Origin: Micavibrio_C sp964577255
Lineage (GTDB): Bacteria > Pseudomonadota > Alphaproteobacteria > Micavibrionales > Micavibrionaceae
Direction of reading: 5' to 3'
Assembly: GCA_964577255.1 (NCBI GenBank)
Contig: CAZNYM010000004.1
Location: 16,100 to 80,099 of the forward strand
Length of the DNA stretch: 64,000 nucleotides
This document shows, piece by piece, positions 35,084 through 44,279 of this stretch; position 1 is the stretch's first letter; every line of letters starts with the position of its first letter. Position numbers and translations under genes: made by a program. The notes below the pieces were generated by a model. It did no database searches. It was not told where the DNA came from and saw nothing but the letters and a program-made list of their open reading frames with translations.

Positions 35084-35569
35084 ATGAGCTGGACCGATGA
35101 CCGCGTAACCCTTCTCAAGAAGTTGTGGGTTGAGGGCAAAACCGCCGCTGAAATTGCCAAGGCTCTGGGGGGCATCACCCGCAACGCCGTGATCGGCAAA
35201 GCCCACCGGCTCAAGCTTTCCAACCGCATCTCGCCGATCCAGCAAAACAATAAAAAGCCCGTACGCCTGCACGAGGAAAAGCGCGCACCGCGCGTGCGTC
35301 CGCCGATCGTGCCGCCCGCCAATTTCGCCATCAAGGGGATCAAGCTCGTCGATCTGAAGATCGGCCAGTGCCACTGGCCGGTGGGCGATCCCAAGGACGA
35401 GGATTTCAAATTCTGCGGCTGCGCGATCGAAACGGGTTTCCCCTATTGCGAACACCATGTGAAAGTCGCCTATCAGACGCCGGGCCGCAGCCGCAACCTG
35501 CAGGTGGGGGATTTCGACGACGCCGTCGCCGTGCCCGAAGACGATTTCAAGGAAGTCGTCAACTCCTGA
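35084..35569 (+). CDS. gcrA: Cell-cycle regulator GcrA
   Basis: GcrA binds sigma-70-bearing RNA polymerase and activates promoters in a manner set by GANTC methylation, driving the cell cycle in alphaproteobacteria. The 161-residue protein has the defining N-terminus MSWTDDRVTLLKKLW, a helix-turn-helix (AAEIAKALGGITRNAVIGKAHRL cut at residue 43), and a conserved Cys/His C-terminal domain (CHWPVGDP, FKFCGCAI, YCEHH). The start at 35084 has CGGGAG upstream; the longer frame from 34991 is not supported. A terminator follows 22 bp after the stop. Confidence 0.96.
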   Translation: MSWTDDRVTLLKKLWVEGKTAAEIAKALGGITRNAVIGKAHRLKLSNRISPIQQNNKKPVRLHEEKRAPRVRPPIVPPANFAIKGIKLVDLKIGQCHWPVGDPKDEDFKFCGCAIETGFPYCEHHVKVAYQTPGRSRNLQVGDFDDAVAVPEDDFKEVVNS

Positions 35570-35591
35570 GTTTTTTCCTCAAGCACAAACT

Positions 35592-35624
35592 GCCGACCCA
35601 CCGTCAAAGGGGGTCGGCTTTTTT
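35592..35624 (+). terminator. Rho-independent terminator of gcrA
   Basis: GCCGACCC (35592-35599) pairs with GGGTCGGC (35611-35618), followed directly by six T. It lies between gcrA and the convergent cold-shock gene, whose last codon it just touches. Confidence 0.88.
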
Positions 35625-36172
35625 CATTCATTTTCGGGGAAGGCGATTTCCAGCACTTCGCGCCCCTTGGGCACGATGCGAAAAGTCATGACCACGCGTG
35701 TGCCGGACTCAAGCGCCGGAATGCCGTTTTTATCGAGGCAGGATTTATGTACGAAAACGTCCTTCATGCCGTCGTCGGGGACGATGAAGCCGAAGCCTTT
35801 GTCTTCCTTGTACCATTTCACCAGCCCGCCCATTTTCTGGGTCTTGCCCAAAGGCGGCGTCTCGGCCGGTTGCCGGCCCTTGAGCTGCTCGGGGATCTCT
35901 CCGGCGTCCAGAAGCGATAGAATCCGGCGCACATGCGCGCCGCGCGGGCCGCGGTCGATCTGGCAAAGAAAGCAGGCGCCTTCGCCCAGAGTCGAAACGC
36001 CCGAATCCTGCAATGTGGTAATATGGAGGAACGCATCGAGGGTAGGGTCATCCTCGGGCACGACAAAGCCGAACCCCTTGGGCATGTTGAACCATTTCAA
36101 GCGTGCCCGCACGGGCGCCGGTTCCGGAAGGCCGTCGTCGGTGGGCGAGGATTCGTGACGTTTCTGATTCAT
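35624..36172 (-). CDS. Protein with two cold-shock domains
   Basis: This 182-residue protein has two cold-shock (OB-fold) domains, about 23-88 and 113-180. Each has the RNP1-like motif: KWFNMPKGFGFVV and KWYKEDKGFGFIV. RNP2-type patches DAFLHI and DVFVHK follow. Such proteins bind single-stranded RNA or DNA. The double-domain form is common in alphaproteobacteria. It is convergent with gcrA. Confidence 0.9.
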   Translation of the reverse strand: MNQKRHESSPTDDGLPEPAPVRARLKWFNMPKGFGFVVPEDDPTLDAFLHITTLQDSGVSTLGEGACFLCQIDRGPRGAHVRRILSLLDAGEIPEQLKGRQPAETPPLGKTQKMGGLVKWYKEDKGFGFIVPDDGMKDVFVHKSCLDKNGIPALESGTRVVMTFRIVPKGREVLEIAFPENE

Positions 36173-36439
36173 TGTCCCGCGCAGCTCGTAATCAAATTCG
36201 ATAATATGACTTATAAATACGCAATTCCGGCAGAACTATGCCAGAACAACCCTCCCGAATCCAGAAGTTTTCCCATACGCGCATAGGTTGAAAAGGAAAA
36301 TATAATATTAGAGAATTCTTTTATAAAGTGCCGCTGAAACGAATTGTCAGCCGGGAGAATCCGGGCAACAATATTGCTGGCAACCGCGCCCGCCGCGTCA
36401 AGAGGTTGTTATAAAGGGAAAATACGCTAGACTGTCGCC

Positions 36440-38128
36440 ATGAGTACGGAAAACACCTACAGCTGGCTGGCTTCTTACCCCCCGGATGTCGACTGGGAGG
36501 CCCCGCTTGTACGAGGACCTGTCCACGCGCTTCTGGATAATACCGTCGCCGCCTACGGCGACCGCCCTGGCGTCGATTTCATGGGCAAAAAATGGACATG
36601 GGGAGAGGTCGGCGCCGCGGTCGACGCCCTGGCGGCCGGGCTGCAAGCCTGGGGGTTGCAAAAGGGCGCGCGCGTCGGCCTGTTTCTGCCCAATAGTTTT
36701 GAATATCTGGTGTCGTACTACGCCGTGCTCAAGGCCGGTGGCATCGTCGTAAATTTCAACCCGCTTTACGCCCCGCGCGAGCTTGAGTTTCAGGTGCGCG
36801 ACAGCGGGATCAGTACAATGATTACTTTCGATCTTGCCGCCCTGTTCGACAAGGTCAAACCCCTGCTGGGCCAGGCCCAGCTCGAGACCGTCATCGTCTG
36901 CCGCTTCGCCGACAGCCTGCCCTTCCCGAAAAGCCTGCTTTTCCCGCTGCTCAAGAAAAAGGATATCGCCGCCGTGCCCGCTGCTCCCGGCATCGTGCGC
37001 CTGACCGATATCTGCAGGCCGGGGATCAAGCCCGCGCCGGTCGCCATCGATCCGGACAGCGACATCGCCGTGCTTCAATATACGGGCGGTACCACCGGCA
37101 CGCCCAAGGGCGCAATGTTGACTCACGCCAATGTCAGCGCCAACGTGCACCAGAGCGTGCTGTGGTTCGGTAACGTCAGCAAGGGCGAAGAACGCATGCT
37201 GGCCGTCATTCCCTTCTTCCACGTCTTTGCCATGACGGCAGTGATGAATTTCAGCGTCGCTGCTGCGCTCGAACTCGTCATTCCTTCGCCGCGTTTCGAT
37301 GTCGACGGTACGCTCAAGGCCATCGCCAAAAAGAAGCCGCATTATTTCCCGGCCGTGCCCGCCATTTACAACGCCATCAACAATCACGCCGACCGCGACA
37401 GCTACGATCTGCGCTCTCTGCGTTACTGCATTTCCGGGGGCGCGCCGCTGCCGGTCGAGGTCAAGAAGACATTCGAGAAAAACACCGGCTGCGTGGTGAT
37501 CGAAGGTTACGGCTTGACTGAATCCACGCCGGTGGTGTGCGCCAACCCGATCAAGGGAGAGAACAAGGCCGGGTCGATCGGTCTGCCGCTGCCGGGAACG
37601 GTGGTGGAAATCATCGATCCCGAGGACAAGAACACGCCGATGAAAACCGGCGAGCGCGGCGAACTGTGTGTACGCGGGCCGCAGGTGATGAAAGGCTACT
37701 GGAACAAACCGGAAGAAACGGCGCATGTCCTGCGCGGCGGCCGGCTGCACACGGCGGATATCGCCTATATGGACGCCGCCGGCTACGTCTATATCGTCGA
37801 TCGCATCAAGGATCTGATCCTGGTGAACGGTTATAACGTCTATCCCCGGCTGGTCGAAGAGGCGATTTACCTGCATCCCGCCGTCGAGGAATGCATCGTT
37901 GCCGGTCTGCCCGATCCTGAGCGGGGCGAGATGGTGAAGGCCTGGATCAAACTCAAGGGAGGTCAAAACCTCGATGAGGCGTCTCTGAAAAGCTTCCTGA
38001 AGGACAAGATTTCGCCGATTGAAATGCCGCGCGCGGTCGAATTCCGCGACAAGCCGTTGCCCAAGACGATGATTGGCAAACTTTCGCGCAAGGATATCGT
38101 CAACGAGGAAATGGCCCGTCGGACCTAG
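36440..38128 (+). CDS. AMP-dependent acyl-CoA ligase (long-chain fatty-acid-CoA ligase type)
   Basis: This 562-residue adenylate-forming enzyme activates a carboxylic acid, probably a fatty acid, as its CoA thioester. It has the AMP P-loop YTGGTTGTPKGAM (214-226), YGLTESTPV, the GERGELCVRGPQ hinge region, DRIKDLILVNGYNVYP and the C-terminal catalytic lysine in PLPKTMIGKLSRKD. It looks closest to FadD/LcfA-type ligases. The 267 bp upstream is AT-rich, but I see no clear promoter. The stop overlaps the convergent unknown gene by 4 bases. Confidence 0.9.
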   Translation: MSTENTYSWLASYPPDVDWEAPLVRGPVHALLDNTVAAYGDRPGVDFMGKKWTWGEVGAAVDALAAGLQAWGLQKGARVGLFLPNSFEYLVSYYAVLKAGGIVVNFNPLYAPRELEFQVRDSGISTMITFDLAALFDKVKPLLGQAQLETVIVCRFADSLPFPKSLLFPLLKKKDIAAVPAAPGIVRLTDICRPGIKPAPVAIDPDSDIAVLQYTGGTTGTPKGAMLTHANVSANVHQSVLWFGNVSKGEERMLAVIPFFHVFAMTAVMNFSVAAALELVIPSPRFDVDGTLKAIAKKKPHYFPAVPAIYNAINNHADRDSYDLRSLRYCISGGAPLPVEVKKTFEKNTGCVVIEGYGLTESTPVVCANPIKGENKAGSIGLPLPGTVVEIIDPEDKNTPMKTGERGELCVRGPQVMKGYWNKPEETAHVLRGGRLHTADIAYMDAAGYVYIVDRIKDLILVNGYNVYPRLVEEAIYLHPAVEECIVAGLPDPERGEMVKAWIKLKGGQNLDEASLKSFLKDKISPIEMPRAVEFRDKPLPKTMIGKLSRKDIVNEEMARRT

Positions 38129-39198
38129 GAGGCAGAACCCAGCCGGTTCGATTCCTTCTGCCGTTGCGCGGCGCCCTCATGGAAGCGCGCGGCCGCGCCG
38201 GCATAAGCGGTATCCGCGTTCAGGACCTGGGACAGCAGCTGCTGCATCGATTCCTCGATCTGCCCGGCTGCGTTCGCGCGCAGGGCGCGCTTGAGATGCG
38301 GCAGACCGCCCGCGATCTTGAGGTCGGGATCGATGCCCGCCAGCAATTCGGCGAAATGCTGCTTCATCGCCTCTTTTTCCAGGAATCTGAACATGTCGAT
38401 GCGCACCCAGTTGGGTTGGCGCGGCAGACCCTTGACCTTCATCACCCTGTCGATGTCGGCGCAGCGGCGGGACTGGTACTGGTCGCATTCAAGCCAGGCG
38501 AGCGCGATCTCATATGGATCGTTGGCGCGCATCTTCATCGCCTGCATCTGGCCGCTATGGACATAGCTCTCGAGCGGCTTGTGGGGATCGTGGTCGAGCC
38601 GTAACCCGAAGGACAGCAGAAAATCGGCGCGCACCTGGCCCTGCGTGGCGCTGACGAAACCGTCGAACTGGCTCAGGAACGGATCAGCGTGCTTACCCAG
38701 GATATTGCGCTGGAAGCCAAATTCCTCGTGGTGGCGGCGCAGGTTTTTAAGGAATGAAAGATAGACCTTGGCCAGCGTCAGTGTGTCCATGTGTTCGAGC
38801 ATTGGGTGGCGCAAGCTGCCCGAAAGATTTTCCATCGGGCTGTCCGGCAGCGGCATGGTCTGGGGCAGTGCCTGCCCGGCGAAAGCCTTCTCCAGGGCGT
38901 CGCGCACGACGTTGTTGTTGTGCCGGGCCGATAGCGCCTCGTCCAGTACCAGCTCCATGTTGAAATGGTAAAGCGGCGTATCCTTCATCATTTGCGCCAG
39001 CTCATGCGCCGTTCCGGGATTATCCAGATCCATGATATGCGGCGGCGTGCTGGTGATGACAAAACCGTCGTCGGCATTCCCCGGCAGGCTGGCAGGCGAA
39101 TGCGACACCGGTACCAGGAGATTCTGCCGCTCTTCGGGTTCCGGATGCTGCGCGATCAGGTCGAGAACGGATCCGATGGTATAATAGTGCGAAACCAT
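38125..39198 (-). CDS. Uncharacterised protein
   Basis: This 357-residue soluble protein has no signal peptide, membrane span or motif I recognise. It is helical in appearance, with a charged middle (SFLKNLRRHHEEF), a DPYEIALAWLECDQYQSRRC segment and an alanine-rich end. It begins 4 bp after the pheT stop on the same strand, so it is probably co-transcribed with pheT. Codon use matches the neighbours, so it looks like a resident gene. Function unknown. Confidence 0.7.
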   Translation of the reverse strand: MVSHYYTIGSVLDLIAQHPEPEERQNLLVPVSHSPASLPGNADDGFVITSTPPHIMDLDNPGTAHELAQMMKDTPLYHFNMELVLDEALSARHNNNVVRDALEKAFAGQALPQTMPLPDSPMENLSGSLRHPMLEHMDTLTLAKVYLSFLKNLRRHHEEFGFQRNILGKHADPFLSQFDGFVSATQGQVRADFLLSFGLRLDHDPHKPLESYVHSGQMQAMKMRANDPYEIALAWLECDQYQSRRCADIDRVMKVKGLPRQPNWVRIDMFRFLEKEAMKQHFAELLAGIDPDLKIAGGLPHLKRALRANAAGQIEESMQQLLSQVLNADTAYAGAAARFHEGAAQRQKESNRLGSAS

Positions 39199-39201
39199 CG
39201 C

Positions 39202-41625
39202 CTATGCCCTCAGGACGCCGCCGGTCTTGGCAGCTACCGTGTCGGTGATCTTCTTGGCCACCGCTTCAAGGTCGGCATCGGTAAGGGTCTTGTCGCGTGG
39301 CTGCAAAATCACACTGATCGCCACCGATTTCTTGCCCTCAGGCACGCCCTTGCCGGTATAGACGTCGAAAATATCCACCTGCGCGATCAGGTCGCGCTCG
39401 GTGCCGCGTATGGCGCGGATCAGGGCCTCGCTCTCGACGCTGCCATCGACTAGGAACGCGAAATCGCGCGCGACCGGCTGCAGTTCTGGAAGCTGCAACA
39501 GCGTCTTCGCCGTACCCGCCTTTTTGCGCAGCGCCGGCAGGCTGTCGATGAAAACCTCGAACATCGACAACGGCAGGGCGGCATCGAGCGTGTCGCGCAG
39601 GCCGGGATGGATCTCGCCGAAATAAGCCAGTACATCGCGGCCCATGCGCAGGGCCCCAGAACGGCCGGGATGGTACCATGACGGCGCATCGCGCGTGATC
39701 TGCAATCCCTCAAGCGGCATGCCGCAGGCTTTGAGCACAGCGAGTGCGTCGGCCTTGACATCAAACGCATCGGCGGCGCGGCTTGTGTCCCCGTCTGCCC
39801 AGTGGCGGGGGCCGAAAGCGCCCTGGCGCAGTCCGGCGGCGACCGTGCGCTGGCCGTCGGGGCTGGCATTGATAAAGGCAGGGCCAATTTCAAACAGCGC
39901 CACATTGGCGAAGCCGCGCGCTTTATTGCGCTGGGCTGCTTCGATCAAAGGCGGCAGCACGCAGGGGCGCATTCGGTCGAGGTCGGCGCTGATCGGATTG
40001 GCCAGCGTGAGCGCAGTTGCCCCCGGATGATCGTTGGCACCAAACAGTGCCGCCTTGGCCGAGGGCATGAACGACCAGGTGATGCATTCGTTCATCCCGC
40101 GCGATGCCAGCACGGCGCGCGCCCGGCGCTGGCGGGTCAGCTCCGGCGTTTCCGCGCCGCGCGTCAGCGTATGATTTTTGGTGACGGGCGTGGCGGGCAG
40201 CTTGTCGAAGCCGTGCACGCGCACGACCTCCTCGACGATATCGGCCGCGCCCAGCACATCGCCGCGCCAGGCGGGCGGCGTGATCTGCCAGCTTTGCTTG
40301 CCGGTCTTGATGGTAAAGCCAAGCGCCTCGAGAATGGCTTTCTGCTCTTTCTCCTCCACGGCCAGGCCCGCGAGTTTCGCGGTGAAGGCGGGGCTGTAAT
40401 CGATCACGTGCGCCCACGAAGGTACCTTGCCCGCGATCACGGTTTCACTCGCCGTGCCTCCGCAAAATTCAAGAATCAGGCGCGTGGCGATCTCGGCCGC
40501 CGGTACGGTGAAGGCCGGATCGACCCCACGCTCGAAGCGGTAGCGCGCGTCGCTGTCGATCTGCAGGGCGCGGCCGGTGCGGGCGATGCCTGCCGGATCG
40601 AAATAGGCGCATTCGAGATAGACGTTCACGCTTGCCTCGGTGCAGCCGCTTGCCTCGCCGCCAATGATGCCGCCCAACCCCAGCACCCCGTCATCATCCG
40701 CGATCACGGTCATACCGTCCTCAAGCGTGTAATCCTTGCCGTTGAGGGCGCGGAAGCTTTCTCCCTTTTTCGCCGGGCGCACGTGAATGCCGCCTTTGAG
40801 CCTGTCGGCATCGAAGACGTGCAAAGGCCGGCAGAGATCGTAGGAAACATAGTTGGTGATATCGACCAGCGCCGAGATGGGCCGCAGGCCTATGGCCTTC
40901 AGTCGGTCCTGCAGCCAGCGCGGCGAAGGGCCGTTCTTTACGCCTTTGATATAGCGCCCGACGTAAAGCGGGCAGGGGGTGTTGTTCTTATCGTTCGCAA
41001 AGCGCAGTTCCACGCCGACCGTCGATTTGAATCCGCCTTTGGCGGCTTTCTCGTCAAGCGGTTTGAGTTTGCCGGCGCCCGCCGCCGCCAGATCGCGGGC
41101 GATGCCGCGCACGCCCGCGCAATCGGCGCGGTTGGGCGTCAGCGAAATTTCTATGACAGGATCGTCCAGGCCGTAAAGCCCGGCAAAGGGCGTGCCGACC
41201 GCGACGTCAGCGGCGACATCAATAATGCCTGTGTGCTCGTCGGAGAGGCCCATCTCGCGCTCGGACACCAGCATGCCGTTCGACTCCTGCCCGCGGATCA
41301 CGCCCTTTTTCAGTTCAACCCCGGTGCCGGGAATGAAACTGCCGGCGGGGGCGAACACGGCCTTCATGCCGGCGCGCGCGTTCGGCGCACCGCATACCAC
41401 CTGCAGCTTCTCCTTGCCGGTATCGACGACGCAGACTTTCAGGCGGTCGGCATCCGGATGCTTCTCGGCTTTCTCGACATAGGCGACGCGAAAGGGGGCG
41501 TACAGCGCGGCGCGGTCTGTCACGCTCTCGACCTCCAGCCCCAAAGCCGTCAGCTTTTCCGAAAGCGCGGCCAGCGGCAGGTCGGTTTCAAGGTGGTCTT
41601 TCAGCCAGCCGAGGGTGAACTTCAT
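39202..41625 (-). CDS. pheT: Phenylalanyl-tRNA synthetase beta subunit
   Basis: This 807-residue beta subunit of the alpha2-beta2 enzyme that charges tRNA-Phe has the N-terminal tRNA-binding domain (about 40-150, QVVCGAPNARAG), the B3/B4 editing region, the B5 domain, the core and the C-terminal ferredoxin-like anticodon-binding domain. Length is normal. It is separated from pheS by a GNAT gene and an opposite-strand gene, unlike the usual pheST operon. Confidence 0.96.
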   Translation of the reverse strand: MKFTLGWLKDHLETDLPLAALSEKLTALGLEVESVTDRAALYAPFRVAYVEKAEKHPDADRLKVCVVDTGKEKLQVVCGAPNARAGMKAVFAPAGSFIPGTGVELKKGVIRGQESNGMLVSEREMGLSDEHTGIIDVAADVAVGTPFAGLYGLDDPVIEISLTPNRADCAGVRGIARDLAAAGAGKLKPLDEKAAKGGFKSTVGVELRFANDKNNTPCPLYVGRYIKGVKNGPSPRWLQDRLKAIGLRPISALVDITNYVSYDLCRPLHVFDADRLKGGIHVRPAKKGESFRALNGKDYTLEDGMTVIADDDGVLGLGGIIGGEASGCTEASVNVYLECAYFDPAGIARTGRALQIDSDARYRFERGVDPAFTVPAAEIATRLILEFCGGTASETVIAGKVPSWAHVIDYSPAFTAKLAGLAVEEKEQKAILEALGFTIKTGKQSWQITPPAWRGDVLGAADIVEEVVRVHGFDKLPATPVTKNHTLTRGAETPELTRQRRARAVLASRGMNECITWSFMPSAKAALFGANDHPGATALTLANPISADLDRMRPCVLPPLIEAAQRNKARGFANVALFEIGPAFINASPDGQRTVAAGLRQGAFGPRHWADGDTSRAADAFDVKADALAVLKACGMPLEGLQITRDAPSWYHPGRSGALRMGRDVLAYFGEIHPGLRDTLDAALPLSMFEVFIDSLPALRKKAGTAKTLLQLPELQPVARDFAFLVDGSVESEALIRAIRGTERDLIAQVDIFDVYTGKGVPEGKKSVAISVILQPRDKTLTDADLEAVAKKITDTVAAKTGGVLRA

Positions 41626-41777
41626 GGGGGCAGATTTCCTTAATTTTCAATGCAAGACAAAGACTTAGCCGGATTCCACGGGTTTGGCCAGCCTTATATT
41701 GAATTTGACAAAGCCCGGGAAACTCCGTTAACATACTAGGAAATAAGCAATAACCAAGAAATTTTGGGTGTGTAACA

Positions 41778-42221
41778 ATGGAAAAGATCACAGGCTTCTT
41801 AAGCCAGCTGTTTAGCGACCCCATGGGCGCTATCAAAGGCGTGTTCTCCAGCATCAGCAGTGCTTTCGGATTTGGCGGAGGTGACAGGGGAACCGTCGCC
41901 AATACGCCGGCTTCGGCGCCCGAACCGACCGCGACATCCACTTCAACCGACACCGGCCGCACGGTATATTCCGGCCCTGCCTCCTCGCCCGCCCCGGCGG
42001 CCAAGGAAGGCTGCGGCTGGGATGTCATGTGCAACCTGAAAAAGGTCGGCGATATGATCGGGCTGGGCGGCGCTTTCCGTGGCGCGGTGCGTTTGCCAGA
42101 TGGCGGCGAGATCGTGAAAAACCCCAACAACGCACGGATCGTTCTTCCCGGCGGGTGGGGCATCAGCACCAACCGTGGCCGCACCTCGGTGGGCGGGCCG
42201 AACGGCGGGATCAGCTTCTAA
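41778..42221 (+). CDS. Uncharacterised glycine/serine-rich protein
   Basis: This 147-residue protein has an amphipathic N-terminus (MEKITGFLSQLFSD), a low-complexity Thr/Ser/Pro/Ala middle (about 40-75), and a distinct C-terminal part with two cysteines (CGWDVMC) and a glycine-rich tail ending GGPNGGISF. There is no cleavable signal peptide. It lies on the opposite strand between pheT and the GNAT/pheS pair, and its stop overlaps the GNAT gene by 4 bases. Ribosome site weak. Unknown function. Confidence 0.65.
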   Translation: MEKITGFLSQLFSDPMGAIKGVFSSISSAFGFGGGDRGTVANTPASAPEPTATSTSTDTGRTVYSGPASSPAPAAKEGCGWDVMCNLKKVGDMIGLGGAFRGAVRLPDGGEIVKNPNNARIVLPGGWGISTNRGRTSVGGPNGGISF

Positions 42222-42661
42222 ACCATCATCACGTGCAGTGTGAAATCAAGCTTGTGGCCCAGGGTCTTGTATAAAGCCTGGGCCGCTTCGTTTCGAGCCT
42301 CGGCCAGCCAGTAAAGCCGCGCCCACTGTTCTTTTTTGCCCTGCGCCGCCAGATGCTCGACCAGCGCCCGGCCGATCCCCTTCTGGCGCGCGGCCGGCGC
42401 CACGAACAGATCCTGCATGTAGCAGGCGGGCGCGAGCGCCCCGGTAACAGGATGCAGGATGTAATGCACCAGGCCGATCAGGTTTCCCTCTTTATCGAAC
42501 GCGCCGAAGCCCTTCACGGCGGAAGCGGGATCAGTCAGGCGCAGCCAGGTGGCGGTCGTCACCTGCTCGTTTTTCAGGCCTTGATTATTGTCGTTCCAGA
42601 GCACCAGCCAGTGCGGGAAGTCGTCGGCGCGCAGCGGCCGGATCAGCGGCTTCACGGTCAT
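42218..42661 (-). CDS. GNAT family N-acetyltransferase
   Basis: This 147-residue GNAT protein has the acetyl-CoA binding motif RQKGIGRALVEHLA and the usual late strand-helix (LYWLAEARNEAAQALYKTLG). The substrate is unknown; small free-standing GNATs modify proteins, amines or metabolites. Its ATG overlaps the pheS stop by 4 bases, so it is likely translated with pheS. Confidence 0.87.
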   Translation of the reverse strand: MTVKPLIRPLRADDFPHWLVLWNDNNQGLKNEQVTTATWLRLTDPASAVKGFGAFDKEGNLIGLVHYILHPVTGALAPACYMQDLFVAPAARQKGIGRALVEHLAAQGKKEQWARLYWLAEARNEAAQALYKTLGHKLDFTLHVMMV

Positions 42662-43761
42662 TCACCGGTGGCGCGGTTGGGGCGGAATAGCGGATCGAAA
42701 CCGTAATGGTCGAGCCAGCGCGTATCGCTTTCAAAGAAGGTGCGTAGGTCGGGAATGCCGTATTTGAGCATGGTGGCGCGCTCGAGCCCCATGCCGAAGG
42801 CGAAGCCCTGATACTCCTCGGGGTCGATGCCGCAGTTGCGCAGCACGTTCGGATGCACCATGCCCGCACCTAGGATTTCCATCCATTTCTGGTTTTCGGG
42901 CTTGTCTGCGCGTCCCAGTTTCAGCCCGCCGCCCTCGCGCGAGCAGCCGATATCCACTTCCGCGCCAGGTTCCACGAACGGGAAGAAACTGGGGCGGAAA
43001 CGCACTGGCAGGTCGTCGACCTGGAAGAAAGCGCGCACGAAATCGGTCAGGCAGCCCTTCAGATGGCCCATATTCACGTCTTTGTCGACGAACAGGCACT
43101 CCATCTGGTGGAACATAGGCGTGTGGGTCATGTCCCAGTCCGAACGGTAGCAGCGCCCGAAGCAGATGATGCGAAGGGGCGGCTTATTGTTCATCATGTG
43201 GCGGATCTGCACCGTCGAAGTATGGGTGCGCAGCAGTTTTTTGACCGGCTGGCCTTTGTCGTCGACACCGTCGGGTAAATAGAATGTATCGTGCATCTCC
43301 CGCGCCGGGTGGCCGGGCGGGAAATTGAGCGCGGTGAAATTGTGGAAGTCGTCCTCTATGTCCGGCCCCTGCGCCACGGTAAAGCCCATGTCGCCGAAAA
43401 TCGAGACCAGCTCCTCCATCGTCTGGCTGATGGGGTGTATGTGCCCCTGGCGCGCGGGCCGGGGCGACAGCGTGATGTCGATGGTTTCATGCACCAGCTT
43501 TTCATTGAGCGCCTGGGCCTTGAGGGAATTTTCCTGGCGGGCGATCAGCGCGGCAATATCGTCTTTCAGCACGTTGAGCGCCGCGCCCATGGCCTTGCGC
43601 GCCTCGGGATCCATCTGCCCGAGCGTTTTCATCAGGCCGGTAATGCGTCCGTTTTTGCCCAGAGCGGTCACGCGCGCCTGCTCGAGGCTCGGCAGGTCGT
43701 TGGCGGCTTCAACCAGGCTTGCCAGTTCTTTTTGCAGGTCTTGGATCAGGGCATCGGTCAT
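42658..43761 (-). CDS. pheS: Phenylalanyl-tRNA synthetase alpha subunit
   Basis: This 367-residue class II catalytic subunit has an N-terminal coiled-coil, motif 2 region (CFGRCYRSDWDMTHTPMFHQ) and motif 3 (FAFGMGLERATMLKYGI). It follows rplT after a terminator-like hairpin, the order rpmI-rplT-pheS being widespread. I looked for a phenylalanine-rich leader peptide in the 156-bp gap and found none. pheT is not directly next to it. Confidence 0.96.
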   Translation of the reverse strand: MTDALIQDLQKELASLVEAANDLPSLEQARVTALGKNGRITGLMKTLGQMDPEARKAMGAALNVLKDDIAALIARQENSLKAQALNEKLVHETIDITLSPRPARQGHIHPISQTMEELVSIFGDMGFTVAQGPDIEDDFHNFTALNFPPGHPAREMHDTFYLPDGVDDKGQPVKKLLRTHTSTVQIRHMMNNKPPLRIICFGRCYRSDWDMTHTPMFHQMECLFVDKDVNMGHLKGCLTDFVRAFFQVDDLPVRFRPSFFPFVEPGAEVDIGCSREGGGLKLGRADKPENQKWMEILGAGMVHPNVLRNCGIDPEEYQGFAFGMGLERATMLKYGIPDLRTFFESDTRWLDHYGFDPLFRPNRATGE

Positions 43762-43827
43762 GGTGGTCAGATTATGCCGTTTCGTTCGCGCGTTTCCAGA
43801 GGATTCTTGCGCCCCCCGGCCACAAAA

Positions 43828-43856
43828 CAGCCCGCACCTTTGAAAAGGGCGGGCTG
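43828..43856 (-). terminator. Hairpin terminator after rplT
   Basis: CAGCCCGC (43828-43835) pairs with GCGGGCTG (43849-43856), and on the minus strand TTTT follows. It lies between rplT and pheS, so it may end the ribosomal transcript or attenuate readthrough into pheS. Confidence 0.7.
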
Positions 43857-43917
43857 CTTTGCCGTATCAATGGTGATGTGTGGGAGTCTGATACGGAAGC
43901 CTTTTAAATTTCTGTCA

Positions 43918-44277
43918 TCAGGCTGCTTTCTTCAGCGCCTCCGCCACTTTCTTGGCGACGATGTTGAAGTCCTCCGGATGACGGGCCGCGAGATCGGCCA
44001 GCACCTTGCGGTCCAGTTCGATCTTGGCCAGTTTCAGGCCGTGCATGAACTGCGAATAGGTCATGCCGTTCAGGCGCGCGGCGGCGTTGATGCGCTGGAT
44101 CCACAGCCCGCGGAAATCGCGTTTCTTGAGGCGGCGATGCTCGTAGGCGTAGGCGGACGCGCGTTCGACCGAGTTGGCGGCAATGCGGTAGCACTTGCTG
44201 CGGCGGCCGAAATAACCTTTCGCCTGCTTGAGAACTTTCTTGTGACGGGGCCAGGAGCCCGATTTTGCGCGTGACAT
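43918..44277 (-). CDS. rplT: 50S ribosomal protein L20
   Basis: L20 is an early 23S rRNA-binding protein needed for large-subunit assembly. This 119-residue protein has the basic helical N-terminus and the conserved segments YRIAANSVERASAYAYEHR and LWIQRINAAARLNGMTYSQF. It begins 2 bp after the rpmI stop. L20 represses its own operon in some bacteria. Confidence 0.96.
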   Translation of the reverse strand: MSRAKSGSWPRHKKVLKQAKGYFGRRSKCYRIAANSVERASAYAYEHRRLKKRDFRGLWIQRINAAARLNGMTYSQFMHGLKLAKIELDRKVLADLAARHPEDFNIVAKKVAEALKKAA

Positions 44278-44279
44278 GA

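Noticed and set aside
43762..43917. Phenylalanine-rich leader peptide for pheS
   Set aside because: The short ATG frame in the gap encodes only four residues and none is Phe; the hairpin is better read as a terminator.
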